Source: Arthrobacter sp. SO3
GTDB lineage: Bacteria; Actinomycetota; Actinomycetes; Actinomycetales; Micrococcaceae
Reading direction: 5' to 3'
Assembly: GCF_020532825.1 (NCBI RefSeq)
Contig: NZ_MQTS01000096.1
Coordinates: forward strand, 1 to 35,906
Length of the DNA: 35,906 bases
Position numbers and translations under genes: made by a program. This document shows, in pieces, positions 23,625-31,224 of this stretch (position 1 is the stretch's first letter; each line of letters begins with the position of its first letter). The notes beneath the pieces were generated by a model. The model saw only the letters and a program-made list of their open reading frames with translations, was not told the origin of the DNA and did no database searches.

Positions 23625-25736
23625 CTAGGCATGCGCAGCCGCGGGGGCCAGCGCGGTGGCGGCCTCCGCCGACTGCGCCTGGACGGCGGTGATGGCCACC
23701 GTGTTCACAATGTCCTCCACCGTGCAGCCGCGGGACAGGTCGTTCACCGGCTTGCGGAGTCCCTGCAGGACAGGCCCGACGGCGACCGCCCCGGAGGACT
23801 GCTGCACCGCCTTGTAAGTGTTGTTGCCGGTGTTGAGGTCCGGGAAGATGAACACGGTGGCCTGCCCGGCGACTGTCGACCCCGGCATCTTGGACTGGGC
23901 GATGGCGGCGTCCACGGCGGCGTCGTACTGGATGGGGCCCTCGACGGCGAGGTCCGGGCGGCGCGCCTTCACCAGTTCGGTGGCCTGCCGGACTTTGTCC
24001 ACCGCCTCCCCGGTGCCGGACCCTCCGGTGGAGTAGGAGAGCATGGCCACGCGCGGCTCCACACCGAACTGGGTTGCGGTCTCGGCCGAGGCCAGCGCAA
24101 TGTCCGCCAGCTGCTCCGCATTCGGGTCCGGATTGACCGCGCAGTCGCCGTACACCAGCACCCGGTCCGGCATCAGCATCAGGAACACGGAGGAGACGAT
24201 CTTCACGCCGTCGCGGGTCTTCACGAACTCCAGTGCGGGGCGGATGGTGTGGGCGGTGGTGTGCGCGGCGCCGGAGACCATGCCGTCCACCACGCCCAGC
24301 TGCACCATCATGGTGCCGAAGTAGCTGCCATCCAGCATGAGTTCCAGCGCCCGGGCGAGGTCCACGCCCTTGTGCGCCCGCAGCTGCGCGTACTTCTCCG
24401 CAAACTGCTGGCGCAGCTCCGACGTGGCGGGGTCCACGATGTTCATGCCGGAGAGGTCGACGCCCTGGGTGGACGCCAGCTCCCGGACCTCCGACTCGTT
24501 GCCCAGGATGGTGAGCTCGCAGACGTCCCGCCGGTGCAGGATTTCGGCGGCACGCAGGATCCGCACGTCGTTCCCTTCCGGGAGGACGATGTGCCGGCGC
24601 TGCAGCCGGGCGCGCTCGATCAGGTCGTGCAGGAACCTTAGCGGCGTCATCCGTTCCGGCCGGGGCAGGTGCAGCCGTTCCAGCAGCTCAGCCTCGTCTA
24701 CCCGCTTGGACCACAGGCCCAGGGCAGAGGCCACCTTGCGGCGGTGCCCGGACCAGATCTCGCTGCGCACCTCGGAGACCCGCTTGGCGGTCACGTAGGT
24801 GTCGTCCGGGGCGGCAAAGATCGGGAACGGGGCCTGCGCCAACAGCGAATAGATGGTGGGGTCCGGGGCCAGTCCGCCGGTGAGGATCAGGGCCGACGGG
24901 ACCGGGAACTCGGGCGAGAACGACGAGGCCAGACAGGCGACCAGCACGTCGGCACGGTCACCGGGCACGATCACCAGCGCGCCGTCGTCGAGCACGTGCA
25001 GGAAGTTGGCCACGCTCATCGCCGCGACCTTGACCGAATGCACGTCGCGTTCCAGGTCAGGCAGCCCGGCCACCTGGCCAAGACCGAGGGCTGACGCGAC
25101 CTCGCCGGTGGTGGGCCGGGCGATCGCCTCCAGCTCCGGCAGGACATACACGGGCCGGCCCGAGGCGCCGGGGCGGACCTCGGCGGCGATGGCCTCCAGG
25201 TCCTCCGGGTCGGCGCGGTTGACCATGATGGCCAGCAGCGAGCAGCGTTCAGCGACGAGTTCCTTGCGGGCCACCTCGACGGCGTCGACCGTCTCCGCGA
25301 CGGTGCGGCCCTTGGCGCCGACGACGGCCACGATGGAGGCGGCCAGGTTGTTGGCCAGCCGGGCATTGAGGTCGAACTCGACGGCGGCGTCCTGGCCGGT
25401 CAGGTCCGTCCCCTCCACGATGACGACGTCACAGTACCGGGACATCTCGGCGAAGATCTCCACGCAGCGGGCGTCGATCTCCTCGCGCTTACCCTCGGCC
25501 AGCAGGCTGCGGACGTCAGCGTAGGTTAGCCCGCCGCGGCAGCGCTGGTCGTCAAGATCGAACCGGGCCTTCATCAGGGCCACCATCGGGTCCGAGGCTG
25601 CGTCGTGGCCGTTGACCACGGGCTTGAAGAAGCCGATACGGTCCGCATGGCGGTGCAGGGTGTCTGCGAGGCCCAGCGCTATGAGTGACTTCCCGGAGCC
25701 CGGGGTGGTCGCGCTGACGTAGATTCCTTTGGCCAT
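23625..25736 (-). CDS. pta: phosphate acetyltransferase, long BioD/DRTGG/PTA form
   Basis: A 703-residue phosphotransacetylase interconverting acetyl-CoA and acetyl phosphate. Residues 1-215 form a BioD-like P-loop domain (TTPGSGKSLIALGLA near 10-24; VVIVEGTDLTG), residues 220-340 a DRTGG regulatory domain, and residues 370-690 the catalytic PTA domain with PEGNDVRILRAAEIL, VDGMVSGAAHTTAHTIRPAL and SYSTGGSGTGEAVDKVR. This long form is the allosterically regulated type known from E. coli and many actinobacteria. The ATG is preceded by AAGGG. With ackA it forms the acetate overflow/assimilation pair. It follows the S53 peptidase gene on the same strand after 97 bp. Confidence 0.96.
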   Translation of the reverse strand: MAKGIYVSATTPGSGKSLIALGLADTLHRHADRIGFFKPVVNGHDAASDPMVALMKARFDLDDQRCRGGLTYADVRSLLAEGKREEIDARCVEIFAEMSRYCDVVIVEGTDLTGQDAAVEFDLNARLANNLAASIVAVVGAKGRTVAETVDAVEVARKELVAERCSLLAIMVNRADPEDLEAIAAEVRPGASGRPVYVLPELEAIARPTTGEVASALGLGQVAGLPDLERDVHSVKVAAMSVANFLHVLDDGALVIVPGDRADVLVACLASSFSPEFPVPSALILTGGLAPDPTIYSLLAQAPFPIFAAPDDTYVTAKRVSEVRSEIWSGHRRKVASALGLWSKRVDEAELLERLHLPRPERMTPLRFLHDLIERARLQRRHIVLPEGNDVRILRAAEILHRRDVCELTILGNESEVRELASTQGVDLSGMNIVDPATSELRQQFAEKYAQLRAHKGVDLARALELMLDGSYFGTMMVQLGVVDGMVSGAAHTTAHTIRPALEFVKTRDGVKIVSSVFLMLMPDRVLVYGDCAVNPDPNAEQLADIALASAETATQFGVEPRVAMLSYSTGGSGTGEAVDKVRQATELVKARRPDLAVEGPIQYDAAVDAAIAQSKMPGSTVAGQATVFIFPDLNTGNNTYKAVQQSSGAVAVGPVLQGLRKPVNDLSRGCTVEDIVNTVAITAVQAQSAEAATALAPAAAHA

Positions 25737-25833
25737 GGTTCGCCCTTAGGTTGTGCCGTGGTGGTGCTCGGTCCCTCCATACTTTCACTTGTTGCAGCGG
25801 TTTTCCCATGCGGCGCCCGGAGGACTCGGCCGC

Positions 25834-27426
25834 TTAGTGCCCGGATTGGATCGCCGCGAGCAAGGCTGTCCCGTCGGGGCTGCCGAGACCGGTGCAGGGA
25901 TCCCAGCCGGCTGCGGCCCGGTACGTGCCGTTGTTTCCCGTAGTGATGTCGTGGAACCCGGCCGTCCGGCTGTAGAGCAGAGGCTGAATTTGGCCGAACC
26001 GCCGGCCGGTTGACTGGGCTAACAAGGCGATCAGTGCTGCCCAGAGAGGTGCGACGGCGCTCGTGCCGCCGATAACCATGTCTTGTCCGTCAACCCTGAC
26101 CCTGTACCCGGTCTGCGGGTCAGCGACGCCGCTAACGTCCGGGACACCGCGGCCATGGCCCCCGGGCGCGGGCTTCGGTACAGGCTTCTTGTGCCGGGCG
26201 TTGGCGGCCAGGCCGCCCTGCCAGGCCGGCCTGGGGAACGTGTCGCTGTAGCCTCCCCCGGTGGCGGACTGCGGTCCGTCATTCCAGACGGTCTCTGATT
26301 TAATCCTTCCGGTGGCCGGGTTGGCATCGAGACGGGTGCCGCCGCAGGCCAACGCGTGCGGACTGGAGGCCGGAAAGTCCGCGTGGTCTTTCCCGTCGGT
26401 GGCCGCGTCGGCGCTGCCGTTGTCCCCCGCCGCTGCGGTGACGGTCACGCCCAGCGCCGAGGCGTCGGCAAGGGCCTGGTCAAACACGGTGCGCGCCTGT
26501 ACCGTCCAGGCGTCCTCGTTCTGACCCCAGCTGATGCTGATGGAGGTCGGTGTCGGTGCGGCGTGGGAGGCGTTGATGATCGCGTCGAGGAACCCGGCGT
26601 CAGTGTTCGGAGCGAAGTAGACGAGGACGTCCGCCTTCGGTGCCAGGGCGCCAACGACTTCGATGTCGAGCAGCACTTCCCCGTCTGCCCCCGTCGGGTC
26701 CTGCCCGGGCTGGTTGGCGGCGCCGTCGACTCCTACCGCGGTCACCTTTGGTCCGGGGATCCCCAGACCGCCGAAATATGCATCGAGGTCCGCCTGGCCG
26801 AAGCCTCCGCCGAGTTCGATGATGGCCACGCTCTGGCTGCTGCCGTCCGCGCCGGCAGGGAAGTTATAGATTCCGGCCAGTTCAGGCGGGGTGTAGCTGG
26901 TCCCGGCTGCGGCCAGCGGGATCGCGTGGAACTGCGCTCGTGCCTGGGGGCGGTCGTCCAGGCCCAGAACGGCCGTGACGATTCCGTCCAGCGCTGCCGG
27001 GATCTGCAGGCCTCCGGTCCGGTGCCGGTGGGTGATGTCGTGGCCGTGGGGTCCGCTGCTGGTCACTTCCTCCAGGCTGGTGGCGAAGATCCGGCTCAGC
27101 TGTTCGACAGTTCCGGCCAGCCGCAGCCGGCGGGAGACCGGGTCGGCTTCGAGGATTTCCGCTCCGAGCCGCGTGAACGTATCAGTGGCCAGGTGCAGGT
27201 CCTCAGCGGAGGCTCCGTGCCGGGCCGCGAGCTCGTCGCGCGACATCGGTTCGGCGGGCGCCTCGGTCAGCGGTTCCTGCCGGCGCAGGATCACGGTCAC
27301 CTCAATCCTGCGGGAGGGATCGACGGGCCCGTGCGTGGCCTGGATCCTTGCCGCCGCCGGGCGTTCCGAGCCGGCGAGCGGGACGCTGCCCTCGGCGTGG
27401 TTCGGTGTGCTGTTCTGATCAGACAT
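25834..27426 (-). CDS. S53-family serine-carboxyl peptidase, kumamolisin-like
   Basis: A 530-residue sedolisin/kumamolisin-type peptidase, acting at acidic pH in its known relatives. Residues 1-165 are the pro-domain (IEVTVILRRQ, LAARHGAS, VLGLDDRP). The catalytic domain holds E250 and D254 (DGEVLLDIEV), oxyanion D335 (AAAGDNGSAD) and nucleophile S456 (GGTSAVAP); a calcium site is seen in HDITTGNNG and GWDPCTGLGSP. All triad residues are present. No signal peptide is visible; kumamolisin precursors, as I recall them, also lack an obvious one. The ATG has GGAG 7 nt upstream. A large hairpin lies upstream. Confidence 0.93.
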   Translation of the reverse strand: MSDQNSTPNHAEGSVPLAGSERPAAARIQATHGPVDPSRRIEVTVILRRQEPLTEAPAEPMSRDELAARHGASAEDLHLATDTFTRLGAEILEADPVSRRLRLAGTVEQLSRIFATSLEEVTSSGPHGHDITHRHRTGGLQIPAALDGIVTAVLGLDDRPQARAQFHAIPLAAAGTSYTPPELAGIYNFPAGADGSSQSVAIIELGGGFGQADLDAYFGGLGIPGPKVTAVGVDGAANQPGQDPTGADGEVLLDIEVVGALAPKADVLVYFAPNTDAGFLDAIINASHAAPTPTSISISWGQNEDAWTVQARTVFDQALADASALGVTVTAAAGDNGSADAATDGKDHADFPASSPHALACGGTRLDANPATGRIKSETVWNDGPQSATGGGYSDTFPRPAWQGGLAANARHKKPVPKPAPGGHGRGVPDVSGVADPQTGYRVRVDGQDMVIGGTSAVAPLWAALIALLAQSTGRRFGQIQPLLYSRTAGFHDITTGNNGTYRAAAGWDPCTGLGSPDGTALLAAIQSGH

Positions 27427-27470
27427 GAAAGTGCTCCGTTCGTGGGACGGTCAGCGTTTCTGGCGATACT

Positions 27471-27534
27471 CCACTCAATTGGCGAAGCTCCGGTCAAATA
27501 GCGGTTGACCGGAGCTTCGGACCATTATGAGTGG
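27471..27534. repeat. large two-step inverted repeat
   Basis: Perfect 15-bp arms (27483-27497 and 27505-27519) surround a 7-nt loop, and an outer 7-bp pair CCACTCA (27471-27477) and TGAGTGG (27528-27534) flanks them. It lies between the end of the DUF1345 gene and the start of the peptidase gene, both on the minus strand. It may terminate the former, hold a regulator of the latter, or be a REP-like insertion. Confidence 0.85.
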
Positions 27535-27594
27535 CTGAACCTTGAAGTTGGCTGGGAATGCCGGACGGCTATGCCGTAGCCAGCGCGGCGGCCC

Positions 27595-28257
27595 TCAGTG
27601 GACAAGACCCGAGACGAGGTTGATGACGGTGGCCAGGACGATGGCACCAAGGACATAGGAAATCAGTGCATGACGAAGAACGGTGTACCGGATGGCGTCG
27701 GTTGTCAGGTCGGTGTCCGCGACTTGGAAGGTCATGCCGATGGTGAAGGAAAGGTAGGCGAAGTCCGCGTACCGCGGCGGCTTCTTTTCGTTGAAGTCCA
27801 CCCCGTCGCTTTCGCGGTAGTAGACGGTGGCATAGCGGAGCGTGAACAGTGTCTGCACCAGGAGCCAGGACAGCGTGATGCTGCCCAGCGCCATAGCAAT
27901 GATGGCCGCCTTCAGCCCTCCCTCGGCGGATCCTGCTTCCAGCAGGATCAACGCGACACCGCCGAAGCTCCCCGCCGTGGCCACCAGGACTAGCACGTCC
28001 GAGACGACGCGGCCCGGATCTTCTCCCCGGGCGCGGGCGCGGGCGTGGGCGGCAGTGCCGGTGGCGTCCAGGCGCCCGATCACTGACCATACCCAGATCA
28101 GGTAGGTAAGCGAGGCGGCAGCCCATCCCAAGGCCGGGGCGTAGGCCCAGGAGCCGAGATTGCCGACCGCCAGCGCGACGCCCAGGCCGACTGCGGCCAT
28201 GGCGGCCAGCCGCACGCCAGAACGGTGGACTGGTGTGCTGAAAGAAGAAATACTCAT
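27595..28257 (-). CDS. DUF1345 family membrane protein
   Basis: A 220-residue integral membrane protein with about five hydrophobic segments, matching DUF1345: a central HARARARGEDPGRVVSD loop, then VLVATAGSFGGVALI, and the family signature PRYADFAYLSFTIGMTFQVADTDL before the last segments. The function of this family is unknown. I chose the ATG at 28257; an in-frame TTG at 28278 would add seven residues, and neither has a clear ribosome site. It diverges from the AI-2E-type gene. Confidence 0.88.
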   Translation of the reverse strand: MSISSFSTPVHRSGVRLAAMAAVGLGVALAVGNLGSWAYAPALGWAAASLTYLIWVWSVIGRLDATGTAAHARARARGEDPGRVVSDVLVLVATAGSFGGVALILLEAGSAEGGLKAAIIAMALGSITLSWLLVQTLFTLRYATVYYRESDGVDFNEKKPPRYADFAYLSFTIGMTFQVADTDLTTDAIRYTVLRHALISYVLGAIVLATVINLVSGLVH

Positions 28258-28529
28258 TGGCCGATGATGACATCCCAAGCTGCGCAGCGTCCCTCACGCA
28301 TCATCCGCCCCGGGGACCGAGTCCACGGCGTCTTTGAAACATGGGCGCCGGTACGCGTCGATTGGTGCGAATATTGATCTGATCTTCATGGTGATCGTGA
28401 AGTCCTCCGTCGTTACGATTGGACTTGAATTGTTGAAGAACCGCAGGCCGAAGGTGGGCGACCCGGAGCGATGATCAGAGCAGCAAGAGGTGGCTGGGTG
28501 ATGGTTTCCAAGGTCCAGGGAGTGGCCTG
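28258..28529. promoter_or_regulatory. divergent promoter region of DUF1345 and AI-2E genes
   Basis: The gap holds an imperfect palindrome CTTCATG...CGTGAAG (28384-28402), possibly an operator, and AT-richer stretches around 28370-28440. No clear consensus promoter was found on either strand. Confidence 0.35.
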
Positions 28530-29645
28530 ATGGCCGGCAACGGGCCCTCCGATGTCCCTGAGGTGTCTCCTGCGCCGCCCCCATCCTTCAGCTCCAGAAT
28601 GGCCCTTCTGTGGGCGGACGGCCTGGGGCGGGCTGGCATCCGGGCGATCCAAGTACTCGCCCTGGTGGCGCTGTCCTGGGTGGCCGTTACGGTGGCGGCC
28701 AGAGTTCCTCTGGTGACCATTCCCGTGCTGATCGCCCTGGTGCTGGCCTCGGCGATTGCTCCTGTGGTGCGCTGGCTGGCGGCCCATGGCTGGCCCCGGG
28801 CGGCGGCGGTACTCGCCTCGTTCCTGGTGATCCTGGCGGTGGGGGCCGGCATCGTCGGCGGCATCGTCGTCCTGGTCCGGCAACAGGCCGGGGCGCTGGC
28901 AACCCGCGCGGAGGCGGGGATTGCCCAGCTCCAGGACTTCATCACCACCGGACCGGTGGCGCTTTCCAGAGAGCAGATCAGCGCGGCCCAGACCGAATTC
29001 CAAAAGTTCCTTTCGGGAGGCAACCTGGGGGCGGACGCCCTTACCGGCCTGCGGACGGCCGGTGAAATAGCGGCCGGGACCGTCCTGACAGCCGTGATCC
29101 TGTTCTTCTTTCTCAAGGACGGCGAGAAGATCCGGGGCTTCCTGATCGGATTCCTGCCCGCGAGCCGCCGCGGGCGAGCACAGTTGGCTGCGGATCGCAG
29201 CATTGTGGTGTTGGGAGGCTACGTCCGGGGGACACTCGTCATTGCCGCCATCGATGCCGTCATCGTCCTTGTGGGGCTGCTGATCCTCAGGGTCCCGCTC
29301 GCCGTGCCCCTGGCGGCGGTGGTCTTCCTAGGCGGGTTCGTCCCCATCATCGGCGCCACAGCCGCCGGCAGCCTTGCGGTTCTGGTGGCCCTGGTGGAGA
29401 ACGGCCCAGTGACGGCACTGGTGGTCCTGGGCCTCCTGATCGTCGCACACCAGTTCGAGCACCACATTCTGCAGCCCCTCTTCATGGGCCGCGTCCTTCG
29501 CATCCACGGCCTGGTCATTATCCTGGCCCTTACAGCGGGGGCCACACTGGCCGGCGTGATAGGCGCCCTGCTCGCCGTCCCGCTCGCCGCCGTCGGATGG
29601 ACGGTCCTCCGGACCCTCGCAGCACACGGGTCCACGGATTCCTAG
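28530..29645 (+). CDS. AI-2E family transporter
   Basis: A 371-residue membrane protein of the AI-2E transporter (TqsA/PerM/YdiK) superfamily. It has paired N-terminal segments (LVALSWVAVTVAA and IPVLIALVLASAIAPVV), a soluble helical region (residues 115-175) and a C-terminal half with LFFFLKDGEKI-type and FLGGFVPIIGATAAG motifs, then QFEHHILQPLFMG, the strongest family signature. Members move autoinducer-2 or, in other branches, sodium/protons, so no quorum-sensing role should be assumed. AGGGAG precedes the ATG. It is apparently monocistronic. Confidence 0.9.
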   Translation: MAGNGPSDVPEVSPAPPPSFSSRMALLWADGLGRAGIRAIQVLALVALSWVAVTVAARVPLVTIPVLIALVLASAIAPVVRWLAAHGWPRAAAVLASFLVILAVGAGIVGGIVVLVRQQAGALATRAEAGIAQLQDFITTGPVALSREQISAAQTEFQKFLSGGNLGADALTGLRTAGEIAAGTVLTAVILFFFLKDGEKIRGFLIGFLPASRRGRAQLAADRSIVVLGGYVRGTLVIAAIDAVIVLVGLLILRVPLAVPLAAVVFLGGFVPIIGATAAGSLAVLVALVENGPVTALVVLGLLIVAHQFEHHILQPLFMGRVLRIHGLVIILALTAGATLAGVIGALLAVPLAAVGWTVLRTLAAHGSTDS

Positions 29646-30020
29646 GGAACTCCCAGACGACGTCGGCCCGGCCCCTCGGCCAGTCGCCACCATCCACAGA
29701 GGGAACGGCTGCCTACCTTGTGGAGGTCAAACACCTCCGCGCAGGTGCTGCTTATTCAGTTCGTCGAGCTGCTTCAGCCGTGTGATGCCCCGCGGTGGCA
29801 GGGCCGCGCGGGCGAAGGAGATTGGCTTGCCGAGGCCGATCAGCAGCAGGGCGGTCCAGTCAACCTGCCAGGCGCTTACAACAACGTCAAGGGGTGGCAC
29901 CGGTCCATGACAGCGCCGCAACCTTGGGGGGACGCCCACTCAGATTCAGTTGGCCACGGGACTTTGTCCCCTTGCCTCTCCGGGTCCCACCGGCCAGCGT
30001 GAGGTGTGCGGGCGCTTTGC
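29646..30020. other. gene-free stretch after the AI-2E gene
   Basis: No convincing gene is seen. A GGAGGT/ACCTCC hairpin near 29721-29737 may be a terminator. On the minus strand, bases 29727-29790 translate to RLKQLDELNKQHLRGGV, faintly like the start of a SHOCT helix, followed by a stop; it could be a decayed remnant but is too short to call. Confidence 0.35.
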
Positions 30021-30054
30021 GGCCGGTGCCGGCCGATGCCGGCCGATGCCGGCT
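30021..30054. repeat. 10-bp tandem repeat
   Basis: GGCCGATGCC is repeated exactly at 30031-30040 and 30041-30050, with one-off copies before (GGCCGGTGCC) and after. It lies about 70 bp upstream of the small hypothetical gene. Confidence 0.75.
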
Positions 30055-30122
30055 GCGGGGCAAGCGGGATGCCGACCAGCGGGTGGGCCGGGCACAGGTG
30101 CGACCAGCGGAGCGAGGAACCC

Positions 30123-30431
30123 ATGGAAACGCTTCATGTTGAACTGCAGGACATCGGCGGCACGGCCTGGTGGGTCCGCATACTCACCACCCTCTCGTCC
30201 CAGTCGGGCAGCATGCAGTATCGGTTCGTTGGCCGTGTGGCCGACGAAGTCCGCTACTCAAGCTCCACCTTCATGTCCCCGACGCCGGTCTCGCCGATTC
30301 CGCCGGAAGAAGAATGGGCCCCGGGACTGAACCGCAGCCTGGAAGAGCTCGTCAGCGACATCCGGCACGACGGATGGACCCAGACCGGCCGCGGCAGCGA
30401 ACCCTGGTCCCTGACGTTCGAACGGAACTGA
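30123..30431 (+). CDS. hypothetical protein, 102 residues
   Basis: A small soluble protein of unknown family. It begins METLHVELQDIGGTAWWVRI and alternates strand-like stretches (MQYRFVGRVADEVRYSSSTF) with a proline-rich loop (MSPTPVSPIPPEEEW) and ends in a predicted helix (LNRSLEELVSDIRHDGW) and a strand (PWSLTFERN). The content is balanced, with four Trp, and looks like a compact folded protein. I chose the ATG at 30123, with GAGCGAGGA upstream, over an in-frame ATG at 30006 whose extension reads through the tandem repeat. It stands alone. Confidence 0.65.
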   Translation: METLHVELQDIGGTAWWVRILTTLSSQSGSMQYRFVGRVADEVRYSSSTFMSPTPVSPIPPEEEWAPGLNRSLEELVSDIRHDGWTQTGRGSEPWSLTFERN

Positions 30432-30597
30432 CCCCGGGCCCTCCACCGGCAGTAGGCGTTCCCGCCCAAATCCGGTGACGCTCCGTGCAGGTGCTCCCGG
30501 GCGCGTTTTGCGTGCTTGCGGCTCGTCTTGAACGCCTTCCGAGCATTTTCCGAAGGCTTCGCCGTGTCCGCCGACAGCTTCATCCGGCCGCCGGCTC

Positions 30598-30627
30598 TTG
30601 ACAGAAGCCCCCTAAATGGGATTACCT
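30598..30627 (+). promoter_or_regulatory. promoter of the paaI-paaK unit
   Basis: TTGACA (30598-30603) is a perfect -35; after 18 bp comes TTACCT (30622-30627), a weak -10 that is also the left edge of the palindromic operator. Confidence 0.55.
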
Positions 30628-30643
30628 AATGAACATTCGGTAA
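30622..30643. promoter_or_regulatory. PaaR-like TetR operator
   Basis: A 22-bp palindrome: TTACCTAATG, two bases, then CATTCGGTAA, with one mismatched pair between halves. Its inner form resembles CNAACGNNCGTTNG described for PaaR of Thermus, as I recall it. It covers the -10 region of paaI, so a bound repressor would block transcription. The TetR gene at 32639 is the obvious candidate, with phenylacetyl-CoA as inducer in known systems. Confidence 0.7.
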
Positions 30644-30665
30644 ATAAAGCTGGAGGCAATGACGC

Positions 30666-31208
30666 ATGGCTGAACTGACGATTTCCGGTGACACCCACCC
30701 CATCCTTAAAGACGACTACGCGTCGGAGTGGATGGGCATCGAAGTTGTGGCGCTGGACGACGGACATGCCACGATCCGCATGAAGCTCCGGCAGGAAATG
30801 CTGAACGGGTTCGGCATGGCCCACGGCGGAATGATCTTCGCCTTCGGCGACACAGCCTTCGCCTTGGCCTGCAACCCCGCCAACCCGGAACCGGCTGAGG
30901 AGGGGACCATTACCGTTGCCTCCGGCGTCGACATCAACTTCCTGAAGCCGGCGTTCCGCGGCCAGGTCCTGACCGCCGTCGCCAACCGCCGCGCCAGCAC
31001 CGGACGCAGCGGACTGTACGACATCCAGATCTACGCCGCCGATCCCGGCGCCGGCGCGCCTTCGGCGCCGCAGTCGGCACCCGCCGGCCCGGCTCCCGCC
31101 GTCACGGTTCCGACCGCCACGGTTCCGGGCGAACTCCCCACCGACACCCTGCCGGGCGAACTCGTCGCCGAGTTCCGCGGCCGCAGCCGCACCATCTCCA
31201 AGAAATAG
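30666..31208 (+). CDS. paaI: hydroxyphenylacetyl-CoA thioesterase (PaaI)
   Basis: A 180-residue hotdog-fold thioesterase of the PaaI family, which removes CoA from dead-end phenylacetyl-CoA intermediates. The active-site segment is GMAHGGMIFAFGDTAFALACN (here in two parts, 50-59 and 60-70) with H53 and D62. The final strand VAEFRGRSRTI is canonical but separated from the preceding strand (LYDIQIYAAD) by about 40 Ala/Pro/Val-rich residues (126-164), including a doubled PGEL. The family usually has about 140 residues. GGAGG lies 9 nt before the ATG. It forms an operon with paaK, 16 nt apart. Confidence 0.9.
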   Translation: MAELTISGDTHPILKDDYASEWMGIEVVALDDGHATIRMKLRQEMLNGFGMAHGGMIFAFGDTAFALACNPANPEPAEEGTITVASGVDINFLKPAFRGQVLTAVANRRASTGRSGLYDIQIYAADPGAGAPSAPQSAPAGPAPAVTVPTATVPGELPTDTLPGELVAEFRGRSRTISKK

Positions 31209-31224
31209 AAACAGGGAACCCCAG

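Noticed and set aside
27569..28297. A 242-codon minus-strand frame over the DUF1345 gene.
   Set aside because: The frame at 27595-28257 gives a clear membrane protein with DUF1345 signatures; the other is Arg/His/Pro-rich.
29727..29939. A 70-codon minus-strand frame ending in LKQLDELNKQHL, faintly like a SHOCT domain.
   Set aside because: Only about a dozen residues fit, the frame stops at once after them, and no ribosome site is seen; at most a remnant.
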